64,000 bases of DNA, from positions 11,838,505 through 11,902,504 of the forward strand of contig NC_045140.1 in assembly GCF_008831285.2 (NCBI RefSeq). Direction: 5' to 3'. Numbering within the stretch: the stretch's first letter is position 1; each line of letters starts with the position of its first letter. Shown in pieces: positions 35,520-48,446 of the stretch. Below the pieces are notes generated by a model that was not told where the DNA came from, made no database searches, and was given only the letters and a program-made list of their open reading frames with translations. The DNA is from Nymphaea colorata (taxonomy: Eukaryota > Streptophyta > Magnoliopsida > Nymphaeales > Nymphaeaceae). Made by a program: the position numbers and the translations under genes.

Positions 35520-37064
35520 ATGTCCCGATAGGGCATGGAGGGATATTTCAGGCGACTGGCAAACTCTTCTTCATATAGTCTCCGTTCCCCAATAGTCTCC
35601 GTCGGGGCGTCCCCCCCTTCTTCTTCAACTAGGTACATATGAAAGCGTCTACATGCGTGGCCCGGTGTCCATGGTTGATCACAATGGAAGCAAATATTGA
35701 CGCCATTTTTCCCTTATTTGTTCCAGGGTCAAACAACGAATAATAGGGCGGTTTGCTGGTTTGGTTAAGTTCGTCCGGTCGGGTTGTATTTCCGAATTCG
35801 TAGTTGCTGCCCCGTGAGGACGAACCCCGGCTGCCCCTTGCCCGAGACTCTGATATCGTTGCTGCTTTTCCCCCACCATATGGGCTATCGCAAAACAGTC
35901 ATGCAAATTGAAGGGTCGCATGCCTTGCACGTCAATACAGATTTCCTCTTTGAATCCCCCAACAAAGGTACCAATCAAAGCTTCTATTGGCCATCCCCGA
36001 ACCATATTGCTAAGTTCTTGGAAACGTTGTTGGTAGTTTTCAATCGACCCCGTCTGACGTATTTTAGAGAGTTCCTGATTGTAATCAACATAAGCTGAAG
36101 GTCTGAAACGCGCCGCCATGGCTGAGATCAAGGTCCTCCAATCTGGTCGTCCGTGTTGATCAATCAGCCATCGGTACCAACGAATGACTTTCCCTTCGAA
36201 GTTCATGGCAGCATGAGCCACCTTCATCGTCTCCAAGATCCCGTGGCACTCGAAGAACTGTTTCGCTTTAAATATCCAGCTGTGTAAATCTTCTCCGCTG
36301 AATCGGGGAAAGTCCATCTTGGTGTGCTTGAAGTGTGCTGGTTCAATACCTCCATAAAAGCCAGTAGATGAGGTCGAAAGGAACCACGCAGGGGCGTCCG
36401 TTCGACTGTTGCTGCGGCCCGGGAGTGCCACGTTGTTAGTGCCGCTGGTAACGGAGTTCAACATAACGATGGGCAACACGTTGGGAGTGGGCACACTCGA
36501 TCCGAAAGACCCACATGCGATGCCTGCACTGATCGGAGGCTGAGGTAGAGGTAGAGTCGCGATGGCCGGTTAAAAAAATGGTATGGCGCTGACCGGCGAC
36601 GTACACTGATCCTGCCCCGACACACTTGTATTGGGTGCGTGGAGGGAGCCTGGAGCCGTGAGTGTCGGCGAGCTGGTGAGGACCGCATGGGCTGGTGAGT
36701 GGTTGCTGGAATGTGGGTCGCCGAGCGGAGCACTGCCAAGGGTGGGGGCTTGCTGGAGCATATTGTGAAAACCCACTGCGATGGCGGTGTGGAGACGAGC
36801 CTCAACCTCCGCTTGCACTCGTTCCATGGTCTGCAGCCTGTGGTTCACTTCGATAATCGTTTCTTTCATCCAGGCGCGATACGCTTCCACCGCTGCTAGG
36901 GCGGCATTGTGGAAGACTGGTGCGTCTTGCTCATCGGACGTCGGCAGCAGTGCCGACGGCGGCAACGGCCATGTGTGGCTCTGATACCACTTGTTAGCCG
37001 TCGGATAACAAAAATCGAGAGGGAGGAAGGAGAAAGGAACGAGAAAGAGAAAGGCAATCAACAA
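35520..37064 (-). pseudogene. Broken gag of the short-LTR chromovirus
   Basis: An N-terminal piece with a coiled-coil-like stretch (36570-37064, MKETIIEVNHRLQTMERV) and a core piece (35679-36494, MDFPRFSGEDLHSWIFKAK) lie in separate frames. A third frame (about 35520-35700) holds a zinc-knuckle remnant CFHCDQPWTPGHAC. Its cysteines are kept but the histidine five positions after the second Cys is replaced by Thr. The first piece runs into the LTR and has no clear ATG near the expected position. Confidence 0.8.
36976..36989 (-). other. Primer binding site for initiator tRNA-Met
   Basis: Minus-strand TGGTATCAGAGCCA starts two bases inside the 5' LTR. It is an exact plant tRNA-iMet complement. 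Confidence 0.93.
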
Positions 37065-37223
37065 GCATGCTTAATTAGGGTAAATCTCAAGCTTAAGTAC
37101 AATTAATAACGGTTCTGGACTGGACCGACTCATACTGAAATCATATCCATAAAACATCAAATAGCAAGACCTACTAGAAATAAACTACTCCTGCTCCCCA
37201 CGATCCCTATATGGATCGTAACA
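36992..37223 (-). repeat. 5' LTR (right copy) of the short-LTR chromovirus
   Basis: A 232-bp LTR, partner of 31990-32232, placed between the primer site and the AAAGG duplication next to the transporter gene's 3' end. Confidence 0.93.
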
Positions 37224-37567
37224 AAAGGGGGAGCTTTTATAGCAATCAGCAATTCAACTTGCACTAGACATTTAATTTTTCATAAAGTGCCAAGGAACTA
37301 AATTACATGAGCAATGTTTTAGCAGATTTGATACATAATTGGAGGAGGAAAAGCGCACAATCAAGATGTAATTTTTCATCAGCACATTGACTACTGCGCC
37401 AACCGATCATCAGGTGCGAACAGAAGCAATGGCTTCTCTATAGGTGAGGTGATGCAGCAGTAGAAGTGAAAATCCTTAATGGGCACCTGTCCAAACAGGC
37501 AGAGCTGCTGCTGCTGCTGCCGCCTCTGATCCAAAATTGTTGGCCTCCTAGGGGTTGGTCAGACAAC

Positions 37568-40500
37568 TCACGTGGGTGGGAAGAACCGGTTGAGATTGAA
37601 TGGAAGCGTATAGAATTCTTCATTTCTGTTGTCTCCTCTGAATGTTCTGAACTTCACCCACCACGGCATACCCCTATCCTTCTTTGATTTCTCTACTTCC
37701 AAAGTGTTGTCAAGGAGCACAGCAACAATCAACCCCACGGTTGCTGGTGATGAAAATATTGTGTTCAAGTATGCATTGAACTATAAACACCACACCACAT
37801 GAGAGCAAAATTAAATTTCCACAGATATTGAGAAAGTAGTGTGTAACGGACAATTTAAGGAAGAGAAGGAATATCAACTAACCCAGCCTGCATTGGTATG
37901 AACAGGTCCATGTCCAGAAGACAACCAAAACTCATTGAAATATTGTGGAATAGATAACCCAAGGAAAAGAGACAGTCCAGTTATGAAAAGGTTTCTCATG
38001 GAATTCATGTTGGTGAATTGCAGAAAAGACAGCCCCACTGATGCTGGAGAAAGAATAAAAATAGAATAATGAGAAAGCAATTTGAGAAACGTCAGTAATA
38101 TGAAAAGGCCAAACCACATACCTACAAGACCAAAGAGCACACAGTACAATGCAGCAAATATGGGGAAGGGTATGGACGCAAATAGGGCCCCAAATTTTCC
38201 TGCAGAAAGAGAAGGTGGCAGAATAAGGCATCGAACAGTAATGGAAACAGATGACTGGAATAGAGGTTGAACCCACCTAAAATTGAGAAGAATATCATGA
38301 AGCCAGCTGAGATCTGCACTACTCTGCGACTACCAACTCTGGTTAGCCCTAGAAGCCCGATATTCTCACTGGAATTTGGAAACAAAATATTTTTTATCGA
38401 ATAAAGAGTACTTAAAAAAATAGTAGTTCCATAACCAAAATGTTGAGCTTTCTTACACAGAAACAGTAGAACCAGTTCCTGTACCAAAAAGGCCATCAAG
38501 AAGTATACCTATACCCTGAAGTCAAATAGCAGACATGAACATGGAACCCAGAATGAGGAAAGCAAGGAATGGGAAGGTGATCAATGCCCTATAAGTAAAA
38601 TTACGCAAGAGGGAACTTCTACATACAAATGCAATTATGAGCTTTTTAGATAAAGTTTGGCTGTTCAAGTAATCTAAGCACAACATCATAAGGTTTTAAA
38701 ATGATATAGTAGAAATTTTAGAGAAGACAAAAATTCAATCAACGAAATACATTTAAGCAGCAGAAAAAGTAAACTTATGAATACCACAAGCTGCCAATAA
38801 CTGAAATGTTATTTAACCTTACCAGAATAGCAATATTTTTCTGAATACAAAATAGCAAAGTTTTTCTGAAAACAGAAAGATGATTTTCAACTCAACATAC
38901 ATTCATTTTTCAATGTTTTTTTTCTTGTGTGTGTATGTGTGTATAGAGAGAGAGTGAGAAAGAGAAATTGAATTATATTGTTGCTAAATTTAAAATTAAA
39001 AGGAAAAAACATGTGTCAATAGAATTTTGACCAGCCCACCTGCCAACCAATACCTCGGCTGAGAACATAAGCAGGAGGTGGGGTTGCAATAGCGAGACGA
39101 GATGCTGCCTTATAAGCACCAGTTGACTGCATAACTAGAACATGTAAGAACAGCTCCAAGAAAGTAGAAAAAACTAAACATAACAGTACCTCTATCATTG
39201 ACACCAGAACTGCAGCCATCATAGCGAAAGCATGCCCTGCATCAAATGTTGGTGCACCCCATTGTAAAGGATATGGGAATTTAAACCTGCGGAAGACATT
39301 TTTGCAAATGGTGAAAACCTCCATTTTCTTAAGTACTTCAAAATAAAGGAACCTATTTGTACTAACCAAGGTGCAGAAGATATGAGATGGGCTCTGTCAG
39401 TACGACAATGAATTTGTGTTTTCACTGACGTGTGTCGATAGGCACCTCCAGCAGTAAGGATATGAGAATATAACCACATGATGGTGATACAAATAAGAAG
39501 TGGAAATCTTTCAAATATAGGCACATCTTTAAATGGCCTAACATGCTTCAAGTACTGCATTCAGGATGGAGCAAGTATCAGACAACATAGAATAAAATAA
39601 GTTTTCACAACATATGCAGTTGACATGAAAAGTGACAAACCTGAGAAACCCCTATGGTTATCAAAAGTGTGGGCAAACCAATTTCAACACACTTCCCCAC
39701 CTGTGCTAGAATTGAACCAAGAACAAGTGTTCCAAAAGTAATCAGTAAAAGCTGCAAGATAAAACATCATAGATTTAAGGCAAGAGAAGCAGATGAGGTA
39801 CCACTGGAAAGCCTTGCTCGAATAAGCCAAGACCAACTAATGCAATGACAGGTGCCATACCAAGTGGGCTGAAAAAGCTGGCAGATGAACAGAAGAGAAT
39901 GAGAGATGAACATCAATGAAAATTTTGTGCTATGTCACAAATTTTACAGCTTTCATAACATACCGAGAAAAAATCCCCCATGCTTGGCTAAACCCCAGAA
40001 TTATCTGCAAGCCAGAAGCAATGATAGTGGCCCCTTGAACTGCTCGCATGGTCCATATAAATCTCTACAAGAGAGAAACATACTGAATGACTTTCTAAGA
40101 CAGAAATATACAGAATGACTTCCATTAGCTTTTATGTTTTATCAATTAAACATACAAAATTTGTCAACTTAGAACAAGGATAAGAGAAGAGAAATAACTT
40201 CCTTGATAGGAAAGCATATTAGGATTCTAAAGATTAAAGATCTTAAAAGTAAGGATCAAATTATGTTACTTCATGGGGATCAGATATTTGCTGCAGCGAC
40301 GAATCACTGATTATTGACAGAATTGGTATAATAAAGGCACGTGAACCTCCTACTACTGCTGGCAGACGTGTTCCAAACAATGCTTGCAGGAGTGTGTTGA
40401 GACCAGCCACAAATAAGAGAGTTTGTATAACACGGGCTTTGTCGTCCTGCATAAATTGTGAATCCACGGATGGAAAAAGATGAAAAATTCAAAAGATAAA

Positions 40501-42341
40501 GTTAAACCAATAAATGTTGTAACTTAGAGAGTGAACTTTGTTAGCTTGTAACCCAACATACATTATTTCCACCCATCATTGGGACAAGCAGTGATGGAAT
40601 CATGACAGTTGTACCCAGCATCAAGATATAGTTCTGAAATGCCAAGATTATAGTCTCAGCTGCAGACCAGCCAAAAAAGTGTTACTATTAGCAGCCAAAT
40701 TGAATAGAAAAAGTAAATGAAAAGGAAGGATATGCAAAAGATCCCAGTTATTTTATTTTCGCATAAGAAAAGTTATAACTTTGATCAAGCACATGTATTT
40801 TGAAAAGAATTTGGCATTCAGGAGAACTCCAGTTCTCTACAAATTTTCAGCTTCTCATCGCAGAAGCAGCTTAGAAATACAAGTTCGACCATAACCAGAC
40901 TAAAGTCCAGGTGGGAAAAAGAAATACAGATGCTACTGGTAGAGAAAATTTAAATACCTGGTTGCAAGCCTCAGTTATCAGCATGTAGAGCTAAAGAGAA
41001 AATATCCTTGGGAAGCAAAACGGTTCTTTTACATTACAAATTATCCTTATAAAATCTGCTCTATCTTTTAGAGCAACCATATTCTTAAATCTTAATTTTT
41101 GAGTGTGTTATTCGGATCAGAGCTTTTTGACAGAAAAGTACTGACCGTAGCTGGTTACTGCTTCTACAGAAAACCTTCCCAAGTAATGCAATTTACACAC
41201 CAGTAGAGTCTTGTAAGCTTCACATAACAAATGGTGGTCGCAATTTGCAAGAGATTAAAAAAGGTTTCGGGTGGATATGTAAAATATAGGCAGAGGAAAA
41301 TAAAGCTCTGGTAAACTTGATAACTATTGATTTTAACTAACAACTAGTCCTGATTGTCACTGATCAAATTTCTTGGTCAACATGAGAACTGCTCTTTTAC
41401 TGGTTTAAAACACGTTTGAGCCAGAAAAATCCCTAATTTAGTGTCTTCTACAGAGTAACAGGAAACACACACACACAAACAAACCTATAAGTTCAGTGAC
41501 GCGGACACCTTACACTTTAAATACGAGCCATTTTTGGGCCCTCTTTTAATATTCAAGGTTCAACTATATCGATATGATGTACACCTAAACATCCTGGTTT
41601 CCATCGGCTTAAGCAAAGTAGCTTCTTCATGAATAGAATTATAAAAATCTGAACAGGTACGACCTTCTTTGCACAGTCCAGAGGAAATCCATTGTTAAGA
41701 TTACAAAAGTCCCGACTGCCCATGACATCTCCAGCACTCTCCCCTATGACAACACGCACAGATTATGAGAGAGGGAGAGAGAGAGCAGTAATGTTGAACA
41801 GCATATCAAAAGGTCTTGCATCTTCTAGCGATATCCTTACACCATAAACTGCGGACGGTTTTCTGTTTACTCGCATGGACTCGCCCGAAACCGCAGACCT
41901 ATTTAAAAAGAGAGTTCAGGCAGCCCAAATGCACATGGCCAGAAGAAATGCAGGAGGGACCATCAAGACACGCATCATGTACCCATTCCGAACAGAAAGC
42001 AACTCCACACCGTCAATGAAATGGCAGAAGGAACAATAAAAGGATGCAGCAAAAAAAAACAAAGAACACCAAAACTCTGTATGAGATGCTCCCTAGTTCA
42101 TGAGAGTGTATAAGATACTAAGAGCGCGAAAAGACCACGGTACCATTGCTCCGCGCCTTTATCACTAGTTCACTAACCCCACAAGGCAAAGCACAGAAAT
42201 AGAAGATTCGGAACGGCAACGCAAAAAAAAAAGAGAAAGCGAAAGCAAGCAGAAACGAAACTCACGCCAAGGTGGGTTGGAGTCTATGCAGTACTCAAGG
42301 TCCTGAAGTTGCTCCATTGGAGGGTGGCTTATCTCCGCCAT
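37568..42341 (-). CDS. Nucleobase-ascorbate transporter (NAT/NCS2 family), 14 exons
   Basis: A multi-pass membrane carrier of the NCS2 family, which in plants moves purines, uracil or related solutes. Exons on the minus strand: 42266-42341, 40562-40659, 40270-40446, 39964-40064, 39802-39877, 39641-39700, 39367-39554, 39190-39286, 39040-39126, 38457-38515, 38277-38368, 38122-38199, 37883-38043, 37568-37780. All have GT..AG borders and matching phases and total 520 residues, a normal plant NAT length. Start MAEISHPPMEQLQDLEYCID and end NRFFPPT are typical of plant NATs. Other landmarks: AFQNYILMLGTT in the first membrane span (Asn where many NATs have His), VVGGSRAF, QWGAPTFDAGHAFAMM, and the NAT signature ENIGLLGLTR across exons 10-11. 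It most resembles the plant NAT1/NAT3-type subgroup from memory. No break is visible. Confidence 0.95.
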
Positions 42342-42570
42342 TAGGAACCAACGAAAATGGTGGTTTGATGGTAGTGGTGGTGGTGGGGAAGAAGAAGAAG
42401 AAGAAGAAGAAAGAAAGAACGGAAGAAGTTGCAGTTGATGACGATGATGAGTGATAGTGGGGTAAGGAACTGATTCAAGACAAGACAAGGTAAAGCCAAA
42501 AAACAAGAAGAGGCGAAAGGTGGAAAAGGGGAACCAAGAAGAATGAAGCAGCCTCTCAGTCACGCCCCAG

Positions 42571-42619
<49 letters not shown>

Positions 42620-42720
42620 CTCTCTTTGAGAGAGAAGGTTTAGTTGCAAAGCAACCCACTCGTTTTGCACAATATAAAAAAAACGCCAGGAAGCTCTGTC
42701 TTTCAGCTTCCCCTGCAGCA
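42342..42720 (-). promoter_or_regulatory. Likely 5' leader and core promoter of the transporter gene
   Basis: Read on the minus strand, this segment is CT-rich with a long CT array, TCC and TCTTC repeats (42393-42416), and runs to the ATG at 42341. Such Y-patch-like tracts are frequent around plant transcription starts. A distinct TATA box could not be fixed; TTTTATATTG near 42670-42679 is a candidate. Confidence 0.4.
42575..42618. repeat. (GA)n microsatellite upstream of the transporter gene
   Basis: About 22 GA units, which read as (CT)n on the transporter's sense strand 234 bp before its ATG. It is probably in the 5' UTR or core promoter. Confidence 0.93.
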
Positions 42721-42829
42721 TACGAAAGCGGTAAACCCTCCTAGGAGGTGAGTTCTGGGAATCAAATTGTTCACGCTTGTGATTTTGGTTGTATTTTGCT
42801 CTACCAAGTTCAATCGAACATGCCTCAAC

Positions 42830-42890
42830 GAGCATAACACAAGTCAGCAACGAGCATAACACAAGTCAGCGGTACCACAAGTCAGCAGTA
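42830..42890 (+). repeat. Short tandem repeats of CACAAGTCAGC
   Basis: ACGAGCATAACACAAGTCAGC occurs twice in a row (near 42830 and 42851), followed by two shorter partial copies, GGTACCACAAGTCAGC and AGTACCACAG. This is a small local expansion. Confidence 0.75.
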
Positions 42891-42899
42891 CCACAGCAA

Positions 42900-45800
42900 A
42901 GGGTTTGAAGTTCAAAACCCAAGTGTGTTATTTGTTAAGTTTTGGTAGTATGGGTGATCGTAAGTCTACCCAAACTCCAAAGCAAGTCCAAACTTAGAGA
43001 AATAAAAGTATTATATTGAGGGTTTTATACAAAAGGTAATTTCTCTTTTAAGTAAAAAAAAAGCTCAATCAAATGGTGCATCGGGTTGGGCAGTCAGCTC
43101 ATGATGCTTCCCTCAATCAAGCTAAAGAAAAAAAAAATTGTTCAGTTTGAACTTGATTGCTTAGCGGTCTAACTGATTCAAAATACTAACTGTTTGAAAA
43201 CCTGAAGTGAAGGGCTAGGTCTTGAACTAGGTTCACTCATCTAGGCCTGACCTTAATATCTCAAAGCAAGACTGGGTCCCAACATGCCCAGTAAGCTTCG
43301 GCCAGCTGGTCGGTCTGTATTGACAAGTCGCGCCGCGTCACGTTTGCACTTAATTAGGGCTAAAAGTTTATTGGCGCCAGCTGATTGCCATCTAGTTTTA
43401 GAGGCCCATGTTGGAGCCCTAATAATTGTAGTTTCTTTAATAGTTGGTTCCCATGAAAAAGAATATGAGCCAAGTTTTGGTTCCTATCTCAATGATTTGT
43501 GGATCATTTTACACTTAATTGCCAAGAAAAGAACAATATGTTCATTTTGAGTTGATGCAATCGCTTCATGCTGGATGTATGTTTTTGAACCCACTCCTCA
43601 AATGTGTCCAATCGGTTTAACTGAGTAAGGGACCAGCCTTTACCCAAAACGTATTCAATCTGGCAGCTTCAAATGAGCATTAGGGACTAAAAGACAAAGA
43701 GGCCCTTATACCCAAAAAAAAGCAAAAAAGAAAAAGAACCCTTTTGTATGGAAAAATTTGGGAGAGTAAAAAAGTTATTGTTTCAACAAAGACAAAAATA
43801 CCCTTAAGCAAACAAAAGGAAAAAACAAAAGAGAAAACCCCTTTTTGTGTTGTTAAAATTAAGAAGCCGGTCTTGCATCAACTGGAAATTGGGAATTATT
43901 AAGCTTGGCCTGACTGAAGCTCTAACTTTTATTTCAAAATTCAAATATTCCAAATCCTTCCAAACTCAGTATTCATGCTAGCCAAATACAAGTTTGCATT
44001 AGATTGGACACTTCTCTTGGGATTGTGTTTGAAATTGAAGCTCTTTCATTTATGAGATTTGATACTTTAATTAGCTTTTTATTAAGGGTCTCAAACTTAA
44101 ACTCTTACGATCCACGAGGGGGTAGGCACAAGGATGGGCAGAAGCCGGTAGGTAGGGAGTCATTCTCTATTATGAACTCTTGTAGCATCAATTTCCGGTT
44201 GTAAAAGGAGAGTCTCGATATGCAAGTTGAAGTATAGTTGAGATATTATTCAAAGCACTAAAAACAACCTTGGTACCTTTAAAAATGGCGAGAAGGGTAA
44301 AAAGAAATACTAATTTTGATCACCTAAAAACTTAGCCTCTCATCAAATGTGAAATCTTACTCTCTCTCTCTCTTCCTTCAAGAACTCCATTTACTTAACC
44401 AAGCTAGTTGGTTTAAAGCCTTCAAATTGAAAATGGCCTAGAGTTACATGTGATTCCCGCTAGAGGGCGAGACGATAAAATCCCTTTAGTGATTAAGAAT
44501 GCATTCATGAATTTTTTTTGCACATCATGGCAGTCAATTCACTGAACAAGCAGTAATTATCCACTTTATAAATCAAAAAGGCTTTGCAATGGTAGCTCCA
44601 CAAACACCATGATGAAATCCTGCTTTTCTGTCAGAATTGGCCTATTTTGAGGCAATTCGAATCACAAAACAGTGACAAACCATGTCGATTCTGTGGCCGA
44701 TCCACTTTTGGCAGAAGTTAACGAAGGAAAGAAAAGAAAAAGATCTTCTTGTGTCATGTGTCGATTTCAGTCAGTGACAACAAACCATGGAGATTCTTCT
44801 TCCTTTGACAGCTCTACCAAGATAACATGGAACAAATTAATTTTTTTTTTTCTTGCTTTAACTTGGGTTGTGATTGATAGGCGGCGGCATGCATCCAATC
44901 AACCTTAACACGTTTTCCAGAGCAATAAACAAGACAAATGAAACTGGGGAAAGAAGAAACAGACAAGTAGTTTCTGACTCTCTCATGTGTTAAAAAAAGG
45001 AAATTGCTGCCAACATCTACAGTAAAATCCGCGTAGAAAATTTCCAATAAATTTTGAAGATATATGTATGTATATAGTGAGGTTTCATAGATGTCATTTT
45101 GCTTAGAATGGTATTGCCTGCCGAACCCATTAGACCATAAAGTTGTAAATCCAGTATCAAGAACTTTTATCAAGAACTTTAAAGACCTATGCATTAAAGA
45201 ACATCATTCGAAAAATTAAATGAATTATAAATTACTCTTTTTGTTAACTTTTATTGACTGATATAGAGGCTGTATCGACGCTGACATATATATATTTGAT
45301 ATGTGACTGTGCAAAAAAGGATTGGGCTCGGGTCTTATATTGATATTGATATTAATTGAACTTCTTTAGCTGATCCGATTTTTCACATGTAATTTGCAGT
45401 ACTTAAACTTGGATCCAGTCTTGCTGGATCTGATTATTAATTGGCAGCATCAAATTCGACCACCCGCGGGCATTTATAGTCTCTCGCCCACTTGGCTACC
45501 ATAAAGTTGAGTGGCAAACCTGTGATTTCCATTCCACTATTTGACGAATTACTTATTCATTGAATATGGAAGAAACACATATACAGTGACAGCCACATTC
45601 TTTTTTCAGTGCTCCCCAGCGAACTAGTAACCACAGTAACTGTAAAAACTTACAAAGTTACTTAACATCATACCATCTTTCAGAAAGTCGTGCAATGGAT
45701 AAGGTGGGGGCTACTAGGCAGTCAACCTCTATTTTGTGTTCACAGGACACAACTTTTTAACTTTTTATGTTGTAAAAAAATGACACTTGTATGCTAGTTG

Positions 45801-48384
45801 AAGTATAGTAGGAGCATCTTCTCAAGACAACTAAAAACAGGCCTGGTACTCTAGGGAAATGAAAGCTTTAGTACTCCTATTTGGATGATATAATGAAATA
45901 CTTTTCCTACTTACCCAACTTATTATCATACCAAGTAGCAATGAGAAAGGTATAATACCTCAGTCTTACTCAATAATACCCAAGCTCATAACTCAAAATT
46001 TGAAACCAAATCTTTCACATTTTAACCATAACTACAAAAAAAAAATTAATTGGCACACTACCAGAACCTAATAATATAGAGAAATACCATATCTACAGTA
46101 ATGCTTGTAATAATATTTATCAATATTATTATCAGGCATATCCAAAACTCAAGGGGTTTGGCATAGCTGGTTGGGTTTATAGCTAGTAAAATACTGATTG
46201 ATTTTGCTTGATGGGTATCATCCCCACATATACCAATGCAGGCTTATGCCTACAAGTTGGGGCGGATACTAGTTTTGGGGTTTGTACTGCTAAATGAGCA
46301 ACCAAATCTCTCGACCTGGGTACAGTTTTCTCAAATCACAACAAAAAATATCATGTGTGTCAATAAAATATTAGTCTAAAGTTGGTCATATATACTTTTT
46401 ATACATGTCAAGCAATGTTTAAATGGTTAGCAGTAAGGTTACTAAGTGATGGGTGGAATATGAGAGGCAAAAGGCATCCCTTTTCTCCTATTCCCAAAGT
46501 TCAGGACTGTTTCGCAACCTAAGCAATTTTACAATATTATCTTTAATCTGAGTATGGTGCATACCACCATTTACAGCTTAGAAGAATAGTATCTTTGGGA
46601 GTCATACTGAAAATGTGTCATTTGTGTGTCTCTCAAAACGACCAGCTATGCTATGCCTCTCAAAACAAGACGCTAAGTTTACACAGCTAAAAGTAAAGCG
46701 TGTCCTAAATCTCACATCTTGACAGCAGCTTTCATAGCGGGCACATTGTACATAGTATAACGATGAAGCAGCTCTGTATTCTCAGCCAAATTATTCTCTT
46801 TCTAATTTATTTTGTTTCTAATTGATCTATACATCCGCATTGACGGTTGACCCATAAAAGTATATAGTACAGTAATAATTATGTTACGAAAGTAGTAAGT
46901 GGGAAATGTAAAGGCCAAAGGGTTGTAAGTTGACGGCTCTCGTTGAAAAAGTCAGTCCATTAATTATGTTGTCTGGATTTTATATGGTATTGTCTTCATA
47001 AATATTGGTAGTTGAGCTCATCTCTCACTTCGAAAAAATAAAATAAACAACTGTGACATTCTTATGATTAAACCAAAAAAAAAATCTATACATAGGAGAA
47101 TAGGAGAATGAGAGAGCATGGTTGTCTTTTTATAAAGTGATTTGTCAGATCGAAATGATATGTCCACATGCACCTTCGTTGGTGTTCTTGTCATTTTGCA
47201 TGACTATTTAACGGGAGGTTTCACCTCGAAACAGTAACGTAGCTCATCACTGGTGGTGCCCAAATGAAAGGATTAATTTTACTTTCTTGGCATCCCTTTC
47301 GATGGAATTTGAACTCAGACTCAGATTTGGATCCCGAATCTCAGGCAGAATATGGATCCAATAAACGTAAAAAAGCAACATTTACAGATGATCAGGATGA
47401 GTTGGGACTGGACTTCAATTCGATTCATAAAGCTGCGGGTCAAATCCGAATAAGAATTCAGTCTCTTCTTTTTTTTTTTAACTACATCTGACTAAGCAGG
47501 CCTGTAATTGGACCAAGTCTTGTAGTCTTACAGCGTGTTTGAATGATGTTCAGAAATGACGTTTTTAGAGTGTTTGAATGACATAAAATTCAGGTAACAT
47601 TATCACCACATCTGAAGCTAAAATGAGCTTGAATGCATGTAAATATCAGATCTATAATCAGACCGATTAGATTCATGTTTTAACTGCCTAATAATGTCAG
47701 TCTTCAGACGCAACTGATCCCTTATTCCCATGGAGCACTTGCAGAGGCGGACAGATAGATAATATATAATCTGACAAAACTACCTGTTTGAAAGGGATTT
47801 ATGATCTTTACCATCAAACTTTTGCGGTAGATAGTCATTATTATAGGCATTAATGGTGAGCGTGTGTTGGACCCGATTGACAATGGTTTGACCAGAAAAA
47901 CTTAGCTAAAGCGTGGGATTTAAGTTTCCTTTGACAGTAACTGATCACCACTCACCAGATATTTCAGGGAAGACTTTTTTCTGATTTGATTACCTCAGAT
48001 CTTTAATCTTACGGAAAGCCCAGTTCGAATTTATGGTATTAACAAACGGCAAAACTAATAATCATGAATGTAAGATCTCCAACATCTCTCAAATCTATGA
48101 GAGAGCATTTAAAGGCCTTTAAGCTGAGATCAGAGGTTAACTGAATTCATCGCTTTCAACAGTGTCAGAATGATGCAGAAATTACATTCTTCTGCGCATT
48201 TTTCATTTATGAATATGAAGTCAGACCCTCCTTCTTTCTAGGCCCACAGATAAAAAAGGATGATTGGTATCTTAAATCCGTGGTTTGAAAGTCTAGGTTC
48301 TGACAAAATCATTGATTTAAGGGGTTCTCAGATCAGACCCTTAGATTTGACATTCAGAATAATCAAACACCCAATAACATTTTA

Positions 48385-48446
<62 letters not shown>

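Larger units (their letters stand above)
31990..37223 (-). mobile_element. Older, broken Ty3/gypsy chromovirus with short LTRs
   Basis: A 5.2-kb minus-strand element. LTRs at 31990-32232 and 36992-37223 run TGTTAGCCGTCGG ... CGTAACA. The 5-bp duplication AAAGG is present at 31985-31989 and 37224-37228. The LTRs differ at about 11 sites of ~231 plus an 8-bp and a 4-bp indel by eye, roughly 5%, so it is older than the element at 330-13813. The interior keeps recognisable gag, protease, RT, RNase H, integrase and chromodomain remains, split by frameshifts and stops. It lies 340 bp beyond the stop of the transporter gene and in the same orientation. Confidence 0.95.

Noticed and set aside
42165-42659. 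A 164-codon single ORF over transporter exon 1
   Set aside because: Only 42266-42341 is coding by phase and family match; upstream Ser/Leu runs are translation of the CT array and downstream residues are intron.
43284-43550. Plus-strand frame of 88 codons
   Set aside because: No domain, no upstream leader features and no splice partners were seen.
46157-46260. SINE-like box A (TTGGCATAGCTGGTTGGG)
   Set aside because: No box B at a suitable distance and no tail or target duplication.
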